Assembly: GCF_016405985.1 (NCBI RefSeq)
Contig: NZ_JAEFCF010000002.1
Span: 1 to 64,000, forward strand
Length of the DNA stretch: 64,000 nt
From: Paracoccus sp. IB05
Lineage (GTDB): Bacteria; Pseudomonadota; Alphaproteobacteria; Rhodobacterales; Rhodobacteraceae
Reading direction: 5' to 3'
Shown one piece after another: positions 46,756-57,252 of the stretch. The notes beneath the pieces are model-generated. The model did no database searches. It worked only from the letters and a program-made list of their open reading frames with translations, and had not been told where the DNA came from. A program made the translations under genes and the position numbers. Each line of letters opens with the position of its first letter. Within the stretch, counting starts at the first letter, position 1.

Positions 46756-47826
46756 TCAACCGCGTCCGCGATCGGAAACCATCCGACCGACGAGCTGCGC
46801 CGTATAATCGACAATCGGCACAACCCGCCCATAGTTCAGTCGGGTCGGTCCGATCACGCCGACGGCACCGATAATCTTTCGCTCGGCGTTCATATAGGGG
46901 GAAACGACCAGACTTGAACCCGAAAGTGAAAAGAGTTTGTTTTCCGAGCCGATGAAGATGCGCACCCCGTCGCCCTCATCCGCAAGTTCCAGAAATTCCG
47001 CGATATCGCGCTTGCGTTCGAGATCGTCGAAAAGATTGCGGATCCGGTCGACATCCTCGGATCCGGCGCTTTCCAGCAGATTGGCACGGCCGCGCACAAT
47101 CAGCCGCTCGGACGAGAGGCCCGCATTCTCCCAGACCGCCAGCCCGCTTTCGACAAGCTCGCGCGCCAGAACATCAACCTCCTGGCGACGGGCCGCAACT
47201 TCGGCGCGGATATGCTGGCGCAGATCCGAAAGCGTCCGCCCGCCCGCCATGGCATTGAGGAAATTTGCAGCCTCGCGCATCGAGGACGGTGTTTGCCCGG
47301 GCGGCGGATGGAACAGACGGTTCTCAACCTGGCCATCGGCAAAGACCAGCACCACCAGCGCCCGGTCTGCCGAAAGCGAGACAAATTCGATATGCCGGAT
47401 CGGCGCCGATTCATGCTTTGGCGTCATCACGATACTGGCGCCCCCGGTCAGGAAGGAAAGCGCCGCCGAAACATGGTCGAGCGCCATACCGACATCGTGA
47501 TCCTCGCCGCTGAGCGTCGCGTCGATCCGCGCACGGTCGGCCTGATCCACCGTTCCGACCTCAAGAAAACCGTCGACAAACAGCCGCAGCCCCTGCTGCG
47601 TCGGAATCCGCCCCGCCGAGATATGCGGGCTGTCGAGCAGGCCGAGAAATTCCAGATCCTGCATCACATTGCGGATGGTCGCGGCCGAGATCTGTTCGCT
47701 CAGACTGCGGGTAAGCGTGCGCGATCCAACCGGCTCACCGGTTTCAAGATAGCCTTCGACGACGCGCCGGAAAACTTCGCGCGATCGGTCACTCATTTGC
47801 TGCAGCAGCTCTTTTCTGTCCGCCAT
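46756..47826 (-). CDS. hrcA: Heat-inducible transcription repressor HrcA
   Basis: 356 aa winged-helix repressor. It opens with SDRSREVFRRVVEGYLETGEPVGS, then ISAATIRNVMQDLEFLGLLDSPHISAGRIPT, both typical HrcA segments, and ends with a GVIGPTRLNYGRVVPIVDYTA motif. It represses chaperone genes via CIRCE sites in many bacteria; none was found in its upstream sequence here, so its target may lie elsewhere (for example groESL). It is upstream of grpE on the same strand and divergent from rph. Confidence 0.95.
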   Translation of the reverse strand: MADRKELLQQMSDRSREVFRRVVEGYLETGEPVGSRTLTRSLSEQISAATIRNVMQDLEFLGLLDSPHISAGRIPTQQGLRLFVDGFLEVGTVDQADRARIDATLSGEDHDVGMALDHVSAALSFLTGGASIVMTPKHESAPIRHIEFVSLSADRALVVLVFADGQVENRLFHPPPGQTPSSMREAANFLNAMAGGRTLSDLRQHIRAEVAARRQEVDVLARELVESGLAVWENAGLSSERLIVRGRANLLESAGSEDVDRIRNLFDDLERKRDIAEFLELADEGDGVRIFIGSENKLFSLSGSSLVVSPYMNAERKIIGAVGVIGPTRLNYGRVVPIVDYTAQLVGRMVSDRGRG

Positions 47827-47970
47827 TACATCCCGGCCCGCCTTTCATTTGACTTAAGGACCAATAGCACCCGCCGTCAATGCGCCAGCCCCCTGTGATG
47901 CCTGGTGATCAGGGTTGCATCCGGCGCCTGCCCGCGCATATCTGACCGCAAATCTTTGAAAGGATCAGTT

Positions 47971-48687
47971 ATGCGCCCCTCTGGAAGAGAGCTCGACCAA
48001 CTTCGCACGGTTTCCATTGAAACCGGGGTTTCCCTTCACGCCGAGGGCTCCTGCCTGATCCGGATGGGAAATACCCATGTGCTTTGCACCGCCTCGATTG
48101 AAGACAAGCCGCCGCCCTTCCTGCGCAACACCGGCATGGGCTGGGTGACGGCGGAATATGGCATGTTGCCGCGGTCCACCCATACCAGATCGCGCCGCGA
48201 GGCGGCTGCAGGCAAACAATCCGGCAGAACACAAGAGATTCAACGGCTTATCGGTCGCAGCCTGCGCGCGGTCGTGGACAGGCAAGCGCTTGGGGAACGT
48301 CAGATCACCGTCGATTGCGATGTGATCCAGGCCGATGGTGGCACCCGCTGCGCGGCCATCACGGGCGGCTGGGTCGCGCTGCGCCTTGCAATGAACAAGC
48401 TGATGCAAAAGGGCCTCGTCACCGGCGATCCGCTGCTCGATCATGTCGCGGCTGTGTCCTGCGGCATCTATGCCGGCCAGAATGTGCTGGATCTGGACTA
48501 TGACGAAGACTCGGCTGCCGGAACTGATGGCAATTTCGTGATCACCGGCAAGGGCAAGCTGGTTGAGGTTCAGGCCTCGGCAGAAGGTGCGCCTTTCGCG
48601 GTCGAAGATCTCACCGTGCTGCTCGGCCTTGGTCTGAAAGGCACTGCCGCTCTGGTCGAAGCACAGAAGAAGGCCATTGGCGCATGA
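47971..48687 (+). CDS. rph: Ribonuclease PH
   Basis: 238 aa phosphorolytic 3'-exoribonuclease that trims tRNA precursors. It opens with [19 protein letters not shown] and contains [30 protein letters not shown] with the phosphate-binding Arg region, and [19 protein letters not shown]. The ATG at 47971 follows AAAGGATCAGTT; the open frame begins at 47905 but that part has no family match. It is coupled to rdgB by a 4-bp overlap, the usual alphaproteobacterial order hrcA-rph-rdgB-hemW. Confidence 0.96.
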   Translation: MRPSGRELDQLRTVSIETGVSLHAEGSCLIRMGNTHVLCTASIEDKPPPFLRNTGMGWVTAEYGMLPRSTHTRSRREAAAGKQSGRTQEIQRLIGRSLRAVVDRQALGERQITVDCDVIQADGGTRCAAITGGWVALRLAMNKLMQKGLVTGDPLLDHVAAVSCGIYAGQNVLDLDYDEDSAAGTDGNFVITGKGKLVEVQASAEGAPFAVEDLTVLLGLGLKGTAALVEAQKKAIGA

Positions 48688-49295
48688 CCCGCAAATTCAC
48701 CGGCGACCAGCTTGTGATCGCGAGCCACAACAAGGGCAAGCTGGAGGAATTCGCGACATTGCTGGCGCCGCTCGGCATCCGTTGCGTTTCCGCAGGTGAG
48801 TTTGACCTGGATGAGCCGGAAGAGACCGAGGACACATTCGTCGGCAATGGTCGGATCAAAGCGCATTATGCGGCAAAGGCCACCGGCCTTCCCGCGCTGG
48901 CTGATGATTCCGGCCTGACGATTGATGCGCTGGACGGGGCTCCGGGTGTCTACACCGCTGACTGGGCAGAAACCCCGCATGGCCGTGACTTCGGCATGGC
49001 GATGGAAAAAACCTGGGCCCTGCTGGAAGAGCGCGGGGCGCCCGCCCCGCGTCAGGCCCAATTTCGGTGCACTCTGGTTCTTGCCTGGCCCGATGGACAT
49101 GATGAAATCGTAGATGGCAGCTGCGCCGGAGAATTGATCTGGCCACGCCGGGGTCTTGACGGCCATGGCTACGACCCCATGTTTCAACCAGACGGCTACG
49201 CACAGACCTTTGCCGAGATGACGGCCGATCAGAAGAATGCGATCAGCCACCGCGCGCGCGCCGTCGCGGCTATGATGGAAAAGTGTTTCACGTGA
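48684..49295 (+). CDS. rdgB: dITP/XTP pyrophosphatase (Ham1 family)
   Basis: 203 aa non-canonical purine NTP pyrophosphatase, which removes dITP and XTP from the nucleotide pool. It has [10 protein letters not shown] at 14-23, [21 protein letters not shown] in the middle, and the C-terminal [10 protein letters not shown] motif. It overlaps rph by 4 bp. Its last codons include part of a parS-like 16-mer (49284-49299), which also overlaps the hemW start. Confidence 0.96.
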   Translation: MTRKFTGDQLVIASHNKGKLEEFATLLAPLGIRCVSAGEFDLDEPEETEDTFVGNGRIKAHYAAKATGLPALADDSGLTIDALDGAPGVYTADWAETPHGRDFGMAMEKTWALLEERGAPAPRQAQFRCTLVLAWPDGHDEIVDGSCAGELIWPRRGLDGHGYDPMFQPDGYAQTFAEMTADQKNAISHRARAVAAMMEKCFT

Positions 49296-50464
49296 AACAA
49301 ACACCCGCAGAAGACTGGCAAGAGGGGGGCTTCTCCCTCTACCTTCACTGGCCCTTCTGCAAGGCAAAATGCCCCTATTGCGATTTCAACAGCCATGTAC
49401 GTGCAAGAATAGATCAGGCCGAATGGAAAGAGGCCTATCTGAAAGAGCTGGATCGCGCCGCCACGGAAACCGGAGGCCGCATTCTCCGCTCGGTGTTTTT
49501 CGGCGGCGGCACACCTTCCCTGATGGATCCCGATACGGTTGGTGCGATTCTGGATCGGGTCTCGCGACATTGGCGTATAACCAACGATTTCGAGGTGACA
49601 CTTGAGGCGAATCCGACCTCTGTAGAGGCGTCTCGTTTTGCATCCTATCGGCTGGCGGGCGTAAACCGTGTCTCACTCGGCCTTCAGGCGTTGAATGATC
49701 ACGATCTGCGGCGCCTTGGGCGGCAACACAGCGCCGCCGAAGGGCTGGCCGCGCTGGATCTCGCCCGCAGCCTTTTTGACCGAACCTCCTGTGATCTGAT
49801 CTATGCCCGTCAGGATCAGGATCTCGCCTCCTGGGGCGATGAGCTGCGCCAGGTCCTGGCGCGCGGGCCTGACCATATCTCGCTTTACCAGCTGACCGTC
49901 GAGGAGGGCACGGTCTTTGCCAGGCTATATGACGCCGGAAAGCTCCGGGGTCTTCCGGATGAAGACCTCGCAGCAGATATGTATGATCTGACCACAGACA
50001 TCTGTGGCACAGCCGGTTTGCTTGGGTATGAAGTCTCGAACTATGCCCGACAGGGCTGTGAATCCCGGCACAATCTGACCTATTGGCGCATGGGCGACTA
50101 TCTCGGCATCGGCCCGGGGGCACATGGCCGCCTCACTCTGAACGGCCAACGCGTGGCAACCCTCGCTCATAAATCACCTGAGCTCTGGCTGGAAGCCCTG
50201 AGGAAGACAGGCAAGGGAGAAGTTCCACGTGAAACAATCAGCCCGCAGGATCAGGCGCTGGAATATCTGATGATGTCGCTGCGGCTGAGCGAAGGCATGT
50301 CACTGCCCCGCTACGCCAGGATGCTTGGACGTCGGCCGAACAGCGAAAAGCTGGAAACCCTGCAGAAGGATGGCTTCATCACCCTGCAGGATGATCGTCT
50401 GACAGCCACCGCGACCGGCCGGCTTTTGCTCAACCGGCTGATCCTGGAGCTGTCAGAAGCCTGA
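49283..50464 (+). CDS. hemW: Radical SAM haem chaperone HemW
   Basis: 393 aa radical SAM protein of the HemN-like clan. The 4Fe-4S ligands are C26, C30 and C33 (CxxxCxxC context KAKCPYC). The later HNLTYWRMGDYLGIGPGAHG is characteristic of HemW, a haem-binding chaperone, not of the coproporphyrinogen III oxidase HemN. The start is GTG at 49283; the first codons (MFHVKQ) are formed by a parS-like palindrome. It overlaps the rdgB stop by 13 bp, so translation is coupled. Confidence 0.93.
   Translation: MFHVKQTPAEDWQEGGFSLYLHWPFCKAKCPYCDFNSHVRARIDQAEWKEAYLKELDRAATETGGRILRSVFFGGGTPSLMDPDTVGAILDRVSRHWRITNDFEVTLEANPTSVEASRFASYRLAGVNRVSLGLQALNDHDLRRLGRQHSAAEGLAALDLARSLFDRTSCDLIYARQDQDLASWGDELRQVLARGPDHISLYQLTVEEGTVFARLYDAGKLRGLPDEDLAADMYDLTTDICGTAGLLGYEVSNYARQGCESRHNLTYWRMGDYLGIGPGAHGRLTLNGQRVATLAHKSPELWLEALRKTGKGEVPRETISPQDQALEYLMMSLRLSEGMSLPRYARMLGRRPNSEKLETLQKDGFITLQDDRLTATATGRLLLNRLILELSEA
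49284..49299. other. parS centromere-like site, copy 1
   Basis: A perfect 16-bp palindrome TGTTTCACGTGAAACA, identical to the widespread ParB-binding parS consensus. It overlaps the end of rdgB and the first codons of hemW (MFHVK). parB lies about 1.2 kb downstream. A second exact copy is at 54662-54677. Confidence 0.85.
50221..50236. other. Degenerate parS-like site inside hemW
   Basis: AGTTCCACGTGAAACA differs from the exact parS by two bases (positions 1 and 5) and lies within the hemW coding region. It may be a weak ParB site or a chance match. Confidence 0.35.
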
Positions 50465-51352
50465 TCAGTCGCGGGCCAGACCCGATGGCCCGGAAGACAG
50501 CAGCTGGCACAGCAGGTCCAGCTCTTCCAGATCGCGATAGGAAATAACCAGGCTGCCGCCCTGCCCCTTGTGATCGATCCGTACAGTCATCCCAAGCTGC
50601 GCCGACAAATCTCCCTCCAGCGCGCGCGTATCGGCATCTTTGGTGCTCTCCCGCGCGCTCACCTGCTCTGACGGCGTCGATCTTGTCGGTTCCAGGGCCT
50701 CACGGGCGAGCTTTTCAGTCTCCCGCACCGAAAGGCCGCGCGCGATCACGGTCTGGGCCAGCCGCAAAGGGTCTGGCGCTGTGATCAGAGCCCGTGCATG
50801 ACCTGCCGACAGCGCGCCCTCGCGCACCATCTTTTGCACGTCACCGGGCAGGTTCAGCAACCGAAGCAGATTGGTCACATGGCTACGGCTTTTCGACAGC
50901 GCCTCGGCCACCTTTTCCTGAGTATGACCAAAGCGATCAATCAGCTGGCGCAGACCCAGAGCCTCTTCGATCGCATTGAGATCCTCGCGCTGAATATTCT
51001 CGATAATCGCGATTTCCAGCACTTCGGTATCATCAAGCTCACGGATCACCACCGGAACTTCATGCAGCTGAGCGATCTGCGCCGCGCGCCAGCGCCGTTC
51101 GCCGGCAACGATCTCGTAGTGATCGCCTTTGACCCGCACGACCAGAGGCTGGATAACCCCCTTCTGCCGCAGTGAATCTGCCAGAGCCTCCAGCGCCGCC
51201 TGGTCGAAATCTTTGCGCGGCTGCTCCGGGTTCGGCTGCAGCTTTTCGACCGGCAACCTGGTGTCCGCCCGCCGCGGCCCCTCACTCTCGGGGCGCAAAT
51301 TCACATCCGACATCAATGCCGAAAGACCACGACCAAGCCCTTTGCGTTCCAT
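50465..51352 (-). CDS. parB: Chromosome-partitioning protein ParB
   Basis: 295 aa CTPase and centromere-binding protein. The N-terminus MERKGLGRGLSALM is typical, followed by the CTP-binding GERRWRAAQ box near 95, the HTH region (QLIDRFGHTQEKVAEALSKSRSHVTNLLRLL) and the C-terminal dimerisation domain. The start is ATG at 51352 with GAAGAGGCAG upstream. It is in the parA-parB order, 22 bp after the parA stop. It should bind the parS sites in this window. Confidence 0.96.
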   Translation of the reverse strand: MERKGLGRGLSALMSDVNLRPESEGPRRADTRLPVEKLQPNPEQPRKDFDQAALEALADSLRQKGVIQPLVVRVKGDHYEIVAGERRWRAAQIAQLHEVPVVIRELDDTEVLEIAIIENIQREDLNAIEEALGLRQLIDRFGHTQEKVAEALSKSRSHVTNLLRLLNLPGDVQKMVREGALSAGHARALITAPDPLRLAQTVIARGLSVRETEKLAREALEPTRSTPSEQVSARESTKDADTRALEGDLSAQLGMTVRIDHKGQGGSLVISYRDLEELDLLCQLLSSGPSGLARD

Positions 51353-51374
51353 GCTCTGCCTCTTCTTCTTGTTG

Positions 51375-52190
51375 TCAGGACCGCAGTTTAGCGGCAATTT
51401 CCCCGGCCAAAGACCGATAGGCCTCGGCACCGCGCGAGGTCGGATCATATTCCGTCACCGGCTTGGCGAAAGAAGGCGCTTCAGAAAGCCGCACATTGCG
51501 GGGAATGATGGTGCGAAACACCATATCGCCGAGGTTCTCGCGCGCATCAGTCTCAACCTGCTGTGCCAGATTGTTGCGCCCATCATACATCGTCAGAACA
51601 ACGCCCTCAATCCGAAGATCCGGATTCGCCGAGCGCCGCACATCCCGCACCGTCAAAAGAAGCTGCGAGAGCCCCTCAAGCGCGAAAAACTCGGCCTGAA
51701 GCGGCACAAGCACCGAATTCGCCGCCACAAGCGCGTTCACCGTCAGCAAAGACAGCGAAGGCGGACAGTCAATCAGCACGACATCAAAGCCCATCGCCTC
51801 GATATCCGGGTGGCGCAAAGCGTCATGCAGCAGAAAACTGCGCTTTTCATTGGCAACGAGGTCGATATCGGCCGAGGCCAGATCGGAGTTCGCCGGGCTG
51901 ATCCACAGATTATTCACCGATGTGCGCTGAATAATGGCGTTCGGTGCCCCATCCGACAGAATCAGGTCATATGTCGTCAGTTTGCGATCATTCGTCGCGA
52001 CCCCGAGGCCCGTCGAGGCGTTGCCCTGAGGATCAAGATCGACCAGCAGGATCCGCAGGCCCCTTTCGGCCAGGGCTGCCGACAGGTTTATCGCGGTCGT
52101 GGTCTTCCCAACGCCGCCTTTCTGGTTGGCGACGGCGATGACATGCGCCGGAAAGGGCATGGCGTCAGTCTTGGGAATCGCGGCTGGCAC
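51375..52190 (-). CDS. parA: Chromosome-partitioning ATPase ParA
   Basis: 271 aa deviant-Walker ATPase of the Soj/ParA type, with KGGVGKTT at 24-31, DLDPQGNASTGLG after it and the GVVLTMYDGRNNLAQQV segment. It drives origin segregation together with ParB. The start is uncertain: a GTG at 52190 has AAGGACAG upstream and overlaps the rsmG end; an ATG at 52160 would drop ten residues. It lies in the rsmG-parA-parB block. Confidence 0.95.
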   Translation of the reverse strand: MPAAIPKTDAMPFPAHVIAVANQKGGVGKTTTAINLSAALAERGLRILLVDLDPQGNASTGLGVATNDRKLTTYDLILSDGAPNAIIQRTSVNNLWISPANSDLASADIDLVANEKRSFLLHDALRHPDIEAMGFDVVLIDCPPSLSLLTVNALVAANSVLVPLQAEFFALEGLSQLLLTVRDVRRSANPDLRIEGVVLTMYDGRNNLAQQVETDARENLGDMVFRTIIPRNVRLSEAPSFAKPVTEYDPTSRGAEAYRSLAGEIAAKLRS

Positions 52191-52800
52191 GGCGCACTGT
52201 CCTTAATTTCAGGGTGGCTGATCCTTTATGCCCCGGATCGTCCGCCGCCTCCAGATCGAAGCGCCAGTTTTTCTGCGCCGCCGCAACCTCATCCGCCCAG
52301 CTCTCGCCCTTCGGAAAAAGACAGGTCATATCGGGCGATCCATGTCGCTCGGCAATGGCGCAAAGCATATCCAGGGGGGCAAGCGCCCGTGCGGACACAA
52401 CATCTGCCCCTAGTGGCGCAATCGCCTCGGCCCGCTCGGCCCGCACATCGACCGGGATACCCATCTGCCGCGCCGCTTCACGCAGGAAGGTGGCCTTACG
52501 CTGGTCCGATTCAACAAGCACCATCCTGGTTGCAAGACCACGATCCTGAAGCAAAGTGGCCACAACGATCCCAGGAAATCCGCCACCCGACCCGAAATCT
52601 GCCCAGAGCTGCGGTTGTTCCGGCGCAAGCAGAAAGATCCGCGCCGAATCCTCGATATGCCGCGACCAGATCTCTCCCACTGTGGAGCGAGAGATCAGAT
52701 TGATCTTCTGCGTCCATTTCGCGGTCAGTGCCTCGTAAAGTCTCAGCCTTTCAAGGCCTTCCGGACTGATGCCCAGCTCATTCCAAAGTGCTTTATCCAA
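52165..52800 (-). CDS. rsmG: 16S rRNA (guanine527-N7)-methyltransferase
   Basis: 211 aa SAM-dependent methyltransferase that modifies G527 of 16S rRNA. The SAM site is DFGSGGGFPGIVVAT, with the family-specific N-terminal KINLISRSTVGEIWSRHIEDS. The start is TTG at 52800; no ATG is available at that position. It follows mnmG by 3 bp and its end overlaps the parA start, in the order typical of origin regions. Confidence 0.95.
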   Translation of the reverse strand: MDKALWNELGISPEGLERLRLYEALTAKWTQKINLISRSTVGEIWSRHIEDSARIFLLAPEQPQLWADFGSGGGFPGIVVATLLQDRGLATRMVLVESDQRKATFLREAARQMGIPVDVRAERAEAIAPLGADVVSARALAPLDMLCAIAERHGSPDMTCLFPKGESWADEVAAAQKNWRFDLEAADDPGHKGSATLKLRTVRRASRDSQD

Positions 52801-52803
52801 GGG

Positions 52804-54684
52804 TCACCCGGCCAGTCTGGCCGCTGCGATCTTGCGCAGCGATGCGATCAGCAGCATCACTGCAGCCGGTGTCATCCCCTCTATCTGACGCGCCTGCTGG
52901 ATGGTTTCCGGCAGTTTACGCAGCAATTTCCCGGTAAGCTCCGCCGAAAGACCGGAAAGCGCGGCATAATCGAAATCTGCGGGGATTTTCATCGCCTCAT
53001 GGCGGCGCAGCTCTTCGGCTGCGGCGGCCTGCCGATCCGTATATTGGGAATAAAGCGACTCGATTTCCGCCTGCGCCCTTGCGGCGGCCGGATGATCTGC
53101 AAGCGCCGGCACCAGCAAATCCAAAATGGCCGGATCATAATCCGGCATGGCCATCAGATCCCAGGCAGTCCGCCGCGCTCCGTCTTTGCTGACGGTGATT
53201 CCGACCTCGGCAAGCTCTTTTGGGGTGAACTTTGCCGCTGCCAGAACCTCGGTGACCGCCCCGAGGGCCTCCATTTTCGCCCCGAATGCGCGGCTGCGCG
53301 CCTCCCGGACGCAACCGATCTCCTGGCCTTTGGGCGTCAGGCGCTGATCCGCGTTATCTGCACGCAGGCTGAGCCGGTACTCGGCCCGCGAGGTGAACAT
53401 ACGATAGGGCTCGGTGACGCCACGGGTGACCAGATCATCAATCATGACCCCGATATAACTGTCACTGCGCGAGAAACTCACCGGCTCCTGCGCCTTTGAG
53501 GCACGCGCGGCGTTCAGCCCGGCAACCATGCCCTGGGCTGCTGCCTCCTCATATCCTGTGGTTCCATTGATCTGGCCCGCAAGATATAGGCCGGCGAGAG
53601 CTTTGGTCTCCAGCGACGACTTCAGCCCCCGAGGGTCCAGATAGTCATATTCAATGGCATAGCCTGGCTGAAGAATGGTCGCATTCTCAAGGCCAGCCAT
53701 GGTGCGGACGTAAGCCTCCTGCACCTCAGCGGGCAAAGAGGTCGAAATTCCGTTTGGATAGACCGTATCGTCATCAAGGCCTTCGGGTTCCAGAAAGACC
53801 TGATGGCTGTCCTTGTCGGCAAAGCGCACGACTTTATCCTCGATCGAGGGGCAGTAACGGGGGCCGACGCCATCAATATGGCCACCATACATTGCCGAAC
53901 GATTAAGATTATCACGAATAATCTGATGCGTGGCCGCAGAGGTATGCGTGATGCCGCAGGAAATCTGCCTCGCGACCGGTTTATTGTTCATAAAGGAAAG
54001 GAGAACCGGATCTTCATCGGCGGGCTGCATTTCCAGCCGACTCCAGTCGATCGACTTGCCGTCCAGTCGTGGTGGCGTCCCGGTTTTGAGGCGCCCCGTT
54101 TCCAGACCAAGATCATGGATCTGCTGCGCAAGTCTGACAGAAGCTTTATCGCCAACGCGGCCACCCGGGCGACTTTGGTCACCGACATGGATCAGGCCGT
54201 TCAGGAATGTGCCGGTTGTGAGCACGATGGCCGCTGCAGAAATCTCGGATCCGTCAGCCAGTCGCAGCCCGGTAACGCGCCCTGCCAGAGTGATGAGCTC
54301 CGCCGCCTCACCCTCGATGACAGAGAGACAGGTCTCCTCGGCCAGCAAACTCTGCACCGCGCGACGATAGAGTTTACGATCAGCCTGGGTCCTTGGCCCC
54401 TGTACTGCGGGGCCCTTTCTGCGATTCAAAAGCCGGTACTGAATACCCGCCATATCCCCGGCCCGGCCCATAATGCCGTCCATCGCATCAATTTCCCGAA
54501 CGAGATGGCCCTTTCCAAGGCCGCCAATCGCCGGATTGCAGGACATGACGCCTATTGTCTCTGCGCGCATTGTGACCAATGCCGTTCTCACCCCAATACG
54601 CGCCGCAGCCGCGGCGGCTTCGGCCCCGGCATGGCCGCCGCCGACCACCAGAACATCAAAATGTTTCACGTGAAACACCCTCAC
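52804..54684 (-). CDS. mnmG: tRNA uridine-5-carboxymethylaminomethyl modification enzyme MnmG
   Basis: 626 aa FAD enzyme that, with MnmE, modifies U34 of several tRNAs. The FAD motif is [10 protein letters not shown] near 13-22, with [21 protein letters not shown], and [17 protein letters not shown] and a C-terminal helical bundle. The start is GTG at 54684, overlapping the mnmE stop (GTGA). The first codons (RVFHVKH) contain a perfect parS site, an overlap also seen at hemW. Confidence 0.96.
   Translation of the reverse strand: MRVFHVKHFDVLVVGGGHAGAEAAAAAARIGVRTALVTMRAETIGVMSCNPAIGGLGKGHLVREIDAMDGIMGRAGDMAGIQYRLLNRRKGPAVQGPRTQADRKLYRRAVQSLLAEETCLSVIEGEAAELITLAGRVTGLRLADGSEISAAAIVLTTGTFLNGLIHVGDQSRPGGRVGDKASVRLAQQIHDLGLETGRLKTGTPPRLDGKSIDWSRLEMQPADEDPVLLSFMNNKPVARQISCGITHTSAATHQIIRDNLNRSAMYGGHIDGVGPRYCPSIEDKVVRFADKDSHQVFLEPEGLDDDTVYPNGISTSLPAEVQEAYVRTMAGLENATILQPGYAIEYDYLDPRGLKSSLETKALAGLYLAGQINGTTGYEEAAAQGMVAGLNAARASKAQEPVSFSRSDSYIGVMIDDLVTRGVTEPYRMFTSRAEYRLSLRADNADQRLTPKGQEIGCVREARSRAFGAKMEALGAVTEVLAAAKFTPKELAEVGITVSKDGARRTAWDLMAMPDYDPAILDLLVPALADHPAAARAQAEIESLYSQYTDRQAAAAEELRRHEAMKIPADFDYAALSGLSAELTGKLLRKLPETIQQARQIEGMTPAAVMLLIASLRKIAAARLAG
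54662..54677. other. parS centromere-like site, copy 2
   Basis: A second perfect TGTTTCACGTGAAACA 16-mer, within the first codons of mnmG. It lies about 3.3 kb from parB and about 2.6 kb from the oriC candidate. Confidence 0.85.
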
Positions 54685-55961
54685 TTTCCGATACAGAAGC
54701 TGGCGAAGATCTCGCCCAGCAATTCTTCGACATCAACCCGCCCGACCAGACTGTCCAGTGATCGCAACACCTGACGCAATTCTTCCGCCACGATCTCGGA
54801 TTGAACACCGTGATCCATCATCTGCAACACAGCCCTGATCGCGGTGATTCCCTGCTCCAGCGCATGCCGATGCCGTTCACGCACCATTATACCAGCACCA
54901 GCGACTTTTTCCGAGAGCCGCGCTGTAACTTGCTGCAGCAGCGCGTCGATTCCTTCGCCAGTAAGACCCGAGACCGCGAGGCCAGGGCCAGCACCACCAA
55001 GGTCGGCCTTCCCGCTCAGCTGGATATCACCGTCCCGAAGCGCAATCCCAAGATCACCCTGGCCGAGGAACAACCGCAAATCGGCGGCCTCAGCGCGCTG
55101 AATCGCCCGTCTGATGCCTTCACGCTCCACCAGGTCGTCACTTTCCCTGAGCCCGGCGGTGTCGAGCAAGGTAACCGCGAGGCCGGAAAGGTCCATCCTG
55201 ACCTCGATCACGTCCCGCGTCGTGCCCGCTATTTCCGACGTAATCGCCGCCTCCCGACCTGCCAGGCGATTGAGAAGTGTGGATTTCCCGGCATTCGGCG
55301 GGCCAATAATCGCCACCTCGAAACCTTCGCGAATGCGTTCTGCGGCTGAAACGGCCGCCGCTTCGCGGGCAATCTCATCCGATAGCGCTGTCAGTATCTC
55401 GCGCACTTCCGGGGTCACATCGACCGGCACGTCTTCATCAGAAAAATCGATCGTTGCCTCGATCAAAGCCGCGGCCCGGATCAGGCGGCTTCGCCAGTGA
55501 TCAACTGTTTTTCCGATACTGCCGGACAATACCCGCAGCGCCTGCTTACGCTGCGCTTCGGTTTCAGCATCAATCAGATCGGCCAGGCCCTCGACCTGTG
55601 TCAGGTCGAGCATGCCATTGTCGAGTGCCCGCCGGGTAAATTCGCCCGCCTCTGCCATACGCGCAAGGCCGGTTTCGCCAATCGCCCGCAGCACGGCATT
55701 GACCACCGCCAACCCGCCATGGGTTTGCAGCTCGATCACTTCTTCGCCGGTAAAGCTGGCATTTTCCGCAAAGCCCAATACCAGAGCTTGGTCGAGATGT
55801 TCACCCTGCCACGAGATATTGCGCAAACTGGCAAGGCGCGGCTTTGGAGCCGCGCCTGTCAGTGCTTTGCATATGGCGAAAGAATTCGGGCCAGAGACCC
55901 TGATTACCGCGACACCCGCCCGCCCACGAGCTGTCGCGCTGGCATAGATCGTGTCAGCCAT
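54681..55961 (-). CDS. mnmE: tRNA uridine-5-carboxymethylaminomethyl modification GTPase MnmE
   Basis: 426 aa GTPase partner of MnmG. The N-terminal tetrahydrofolate domain ([19 protein letters not shown]) leads into a helical region with an inserted G domain ([33 protein letters not shown]). The conserved C-terminal FCIGK with its Cys near residue 423 is intact. It overlaps mnmG by 4 bp and starts 22 bp after the rho stop, all in the same direction away from the origin. Confidence 0.96.
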   Translation of the reverse strand: MADTIYASATARGRAGVAVIRVSGPNSFAICKALTGAAPKPRLASLRNISWQGEHLDQALVLGFAENASFTGEEVIELQTHGGLAVVNAVLRAIGETGLARMAEAGEFTRRALDNGMLDLTQVEGLADLIDAETEAQRKQALRVLSGSIGKTVDHWRSRLIRAAALIEATIDFSDEDVPVDVTPEVREILTALSDEIAREAAAVSAAERIREGFEVAIIGPPNAGKSTLLNRLAGREAAITSEIAGTTRDVIEVRMDLSGLAVTLLDTAGLRESDDLVEREGIRRAIQRAEAADLRLFLGQGDLGIALRDGDIQLSGKADLGGAGPGLAVSGLTGEGIDALLQQVTARLSEKVAGAGIMVRERHRHALEQGITAIRAVLQMMDHGVQSEIVAEELRQVLRSLDSLVGRVDVEELLGEIFASFCIGK

Positions 55962-55983
55962 CGCAACCCCGCTGGCCCCCCGA

Positions 55984-57252
55984 TCAGGTATTCATCGAGT
56001 CGAAGAACTCGGAATTCGACTTGGTCTGTTTCAGCTTTCCGATCAGGAATTCGATGGCGTCGGTGGTGCCCATCGGGTTCAGGATGCGGCGCAGCACATA
56101 GGTCTTCTGCAGATCGGATTTGTCGACCAGGAGATCCTCTTTCCTTGTGCCCGATTTGAGGATGTCCATCGCCGGGAAGACGCGCTTGTCGGCCACTTTC
56201 CGATCCAGAACGATCTCGCTGTTGCCGGTGCCCTTGAATTCTTCGAAGATGACTTCATCCATCCGCGAGCCGGTATCGATCAGCGCGGTCGCAATGATCG
56301 TCAGCGAGCCGCCCTCTTCGATATTCCGTGCCGCACCGAAGAAACGCTTCGGGCGTTGCAGCGCGTTGGCGTCCACACCACCAGTCAGAACCTTGCCCGA
56401 GCTCGGCACGACCGTGTTAAAGGCACGACCAAGTCTTGTGATCGAATCAAGAAGGATCACAACATCTCGTTTATGTTCAACCAGGCGCTTGGCCTTTTCG
56501 ATCACCATCTCGGCCACAGCCACGTGGCGCGTCGCCGGCTCGTCAAAGGTCGAGGACACAACCTCGCCCTTCACCGAGCGCTGCATATCGGTGACTTCCT
56601 CGGGCCGCTCATCGATCAGCAGCACGATCAGATAACATTCCGGGTGATTCGCTGCGACCGAGCGCGCGATATTTTGCAGAAGAACCGTCTTACCTGTACG
56701 CGGCGGGGCCACGATCAGCGCCCGCTGGCCTTTGCCGATGGGCGCCACCAGATCGATGATCCGGGCCGAACGGTCCTTGATCGTCGGATCCTCGATTTCC
56801 ATCTTCAGCCGCTCTTCCGGGTAAAGCGGCGTCAGGTTGTCGAAATGGACCTTGTGTTTCGCGCGCTCCGGATCGTCGAAATTGATCAGCGTCGCCTTCA
56901 CAAGGCTGAAATAGCGCTCATTCTCGGACGGGGCCTTGATCACGCCTTCGATGGAATCGCCGGTGCGCAGCGAAAACTGACGGATCATCTCGGGGCCGAC
57001 ATAGATGTCATCGGGGCCAGGCAGATAGTTGGCCGAAGGGCTGCGCAGAAAGCCGAAACCATCCTGCAGAACCTCAAGAACGCCATCGCCACCGATTTCC
57101 CAGCCTTCCTCGGCATGTTCCTTGAGGATCTGGAACATCATCTCGCCCTTGCGCATCGAGGGCGCATTCTCGATCTCCCACTCCTCCGCCATGGCGAGAA
57201 GATCGGCCGGGGTCTTGGCCTTGAGATCGGAGAGGTTGAGGCGTTCTGTCAT
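55984..57252 (-). CDS. rho: Transcription termination factor Rho
   Basis: 422 aa hexameric RNA helicase. The N-terminal RNA-binding cold-shock-like part carries [15 protein letters not shown]. The Walker A is [12 protein letters not shown], with Walker [22 protein letters not shown] and the Q/R loops following. The ATG at 57252 gives the normal length. It is the first gene left of the oriC candidate, in the rho-mnmE-mnmG-rsmG-parA-parB unit. Confidence 0.97.
   Translation of the reverse strand: MTERLNLSDLKAKTPADLLAMAEEWEIENAPSMRKGEMMFQILKEHAEEGWEIGGDGVLEVLQDGFGFLRSPSANYLPGPDDIYVGPEMIRQFSLRTGDSIEGVIKAPSENERYFSLVKATLINFDDPERAKHKVHFDNLTPLYPEERLKMEIEDPTIKDRSARIIDLVAPIGKGQRALIVAPPRTGKTVLLQNIARSVAANHPECYLIVLLIDERPEEVTDMQRSVKGEVVSSTFDEPATRHVAVAEMVIEKAKRLVEHKRDVVILLDSITRLGRAFNTVVPSSGKVLTGGVDANALQRPKRFFGAARNIEEGGSLTIIATALIDTGSRMDEVIFEEFKGTGNSEIVLDRKVADKRVFPAMDILKSGTRKEDLLVDKSDLQKTYVLRRILNPMGTTDAIEFLIGKLKQTKSNSEFFDSMNT

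Noticed and set aside
47827-47970. CIRCE element in front of hrcA
   Set aside because: The typical TTAGCACTC inverted repeat is not present in this region.
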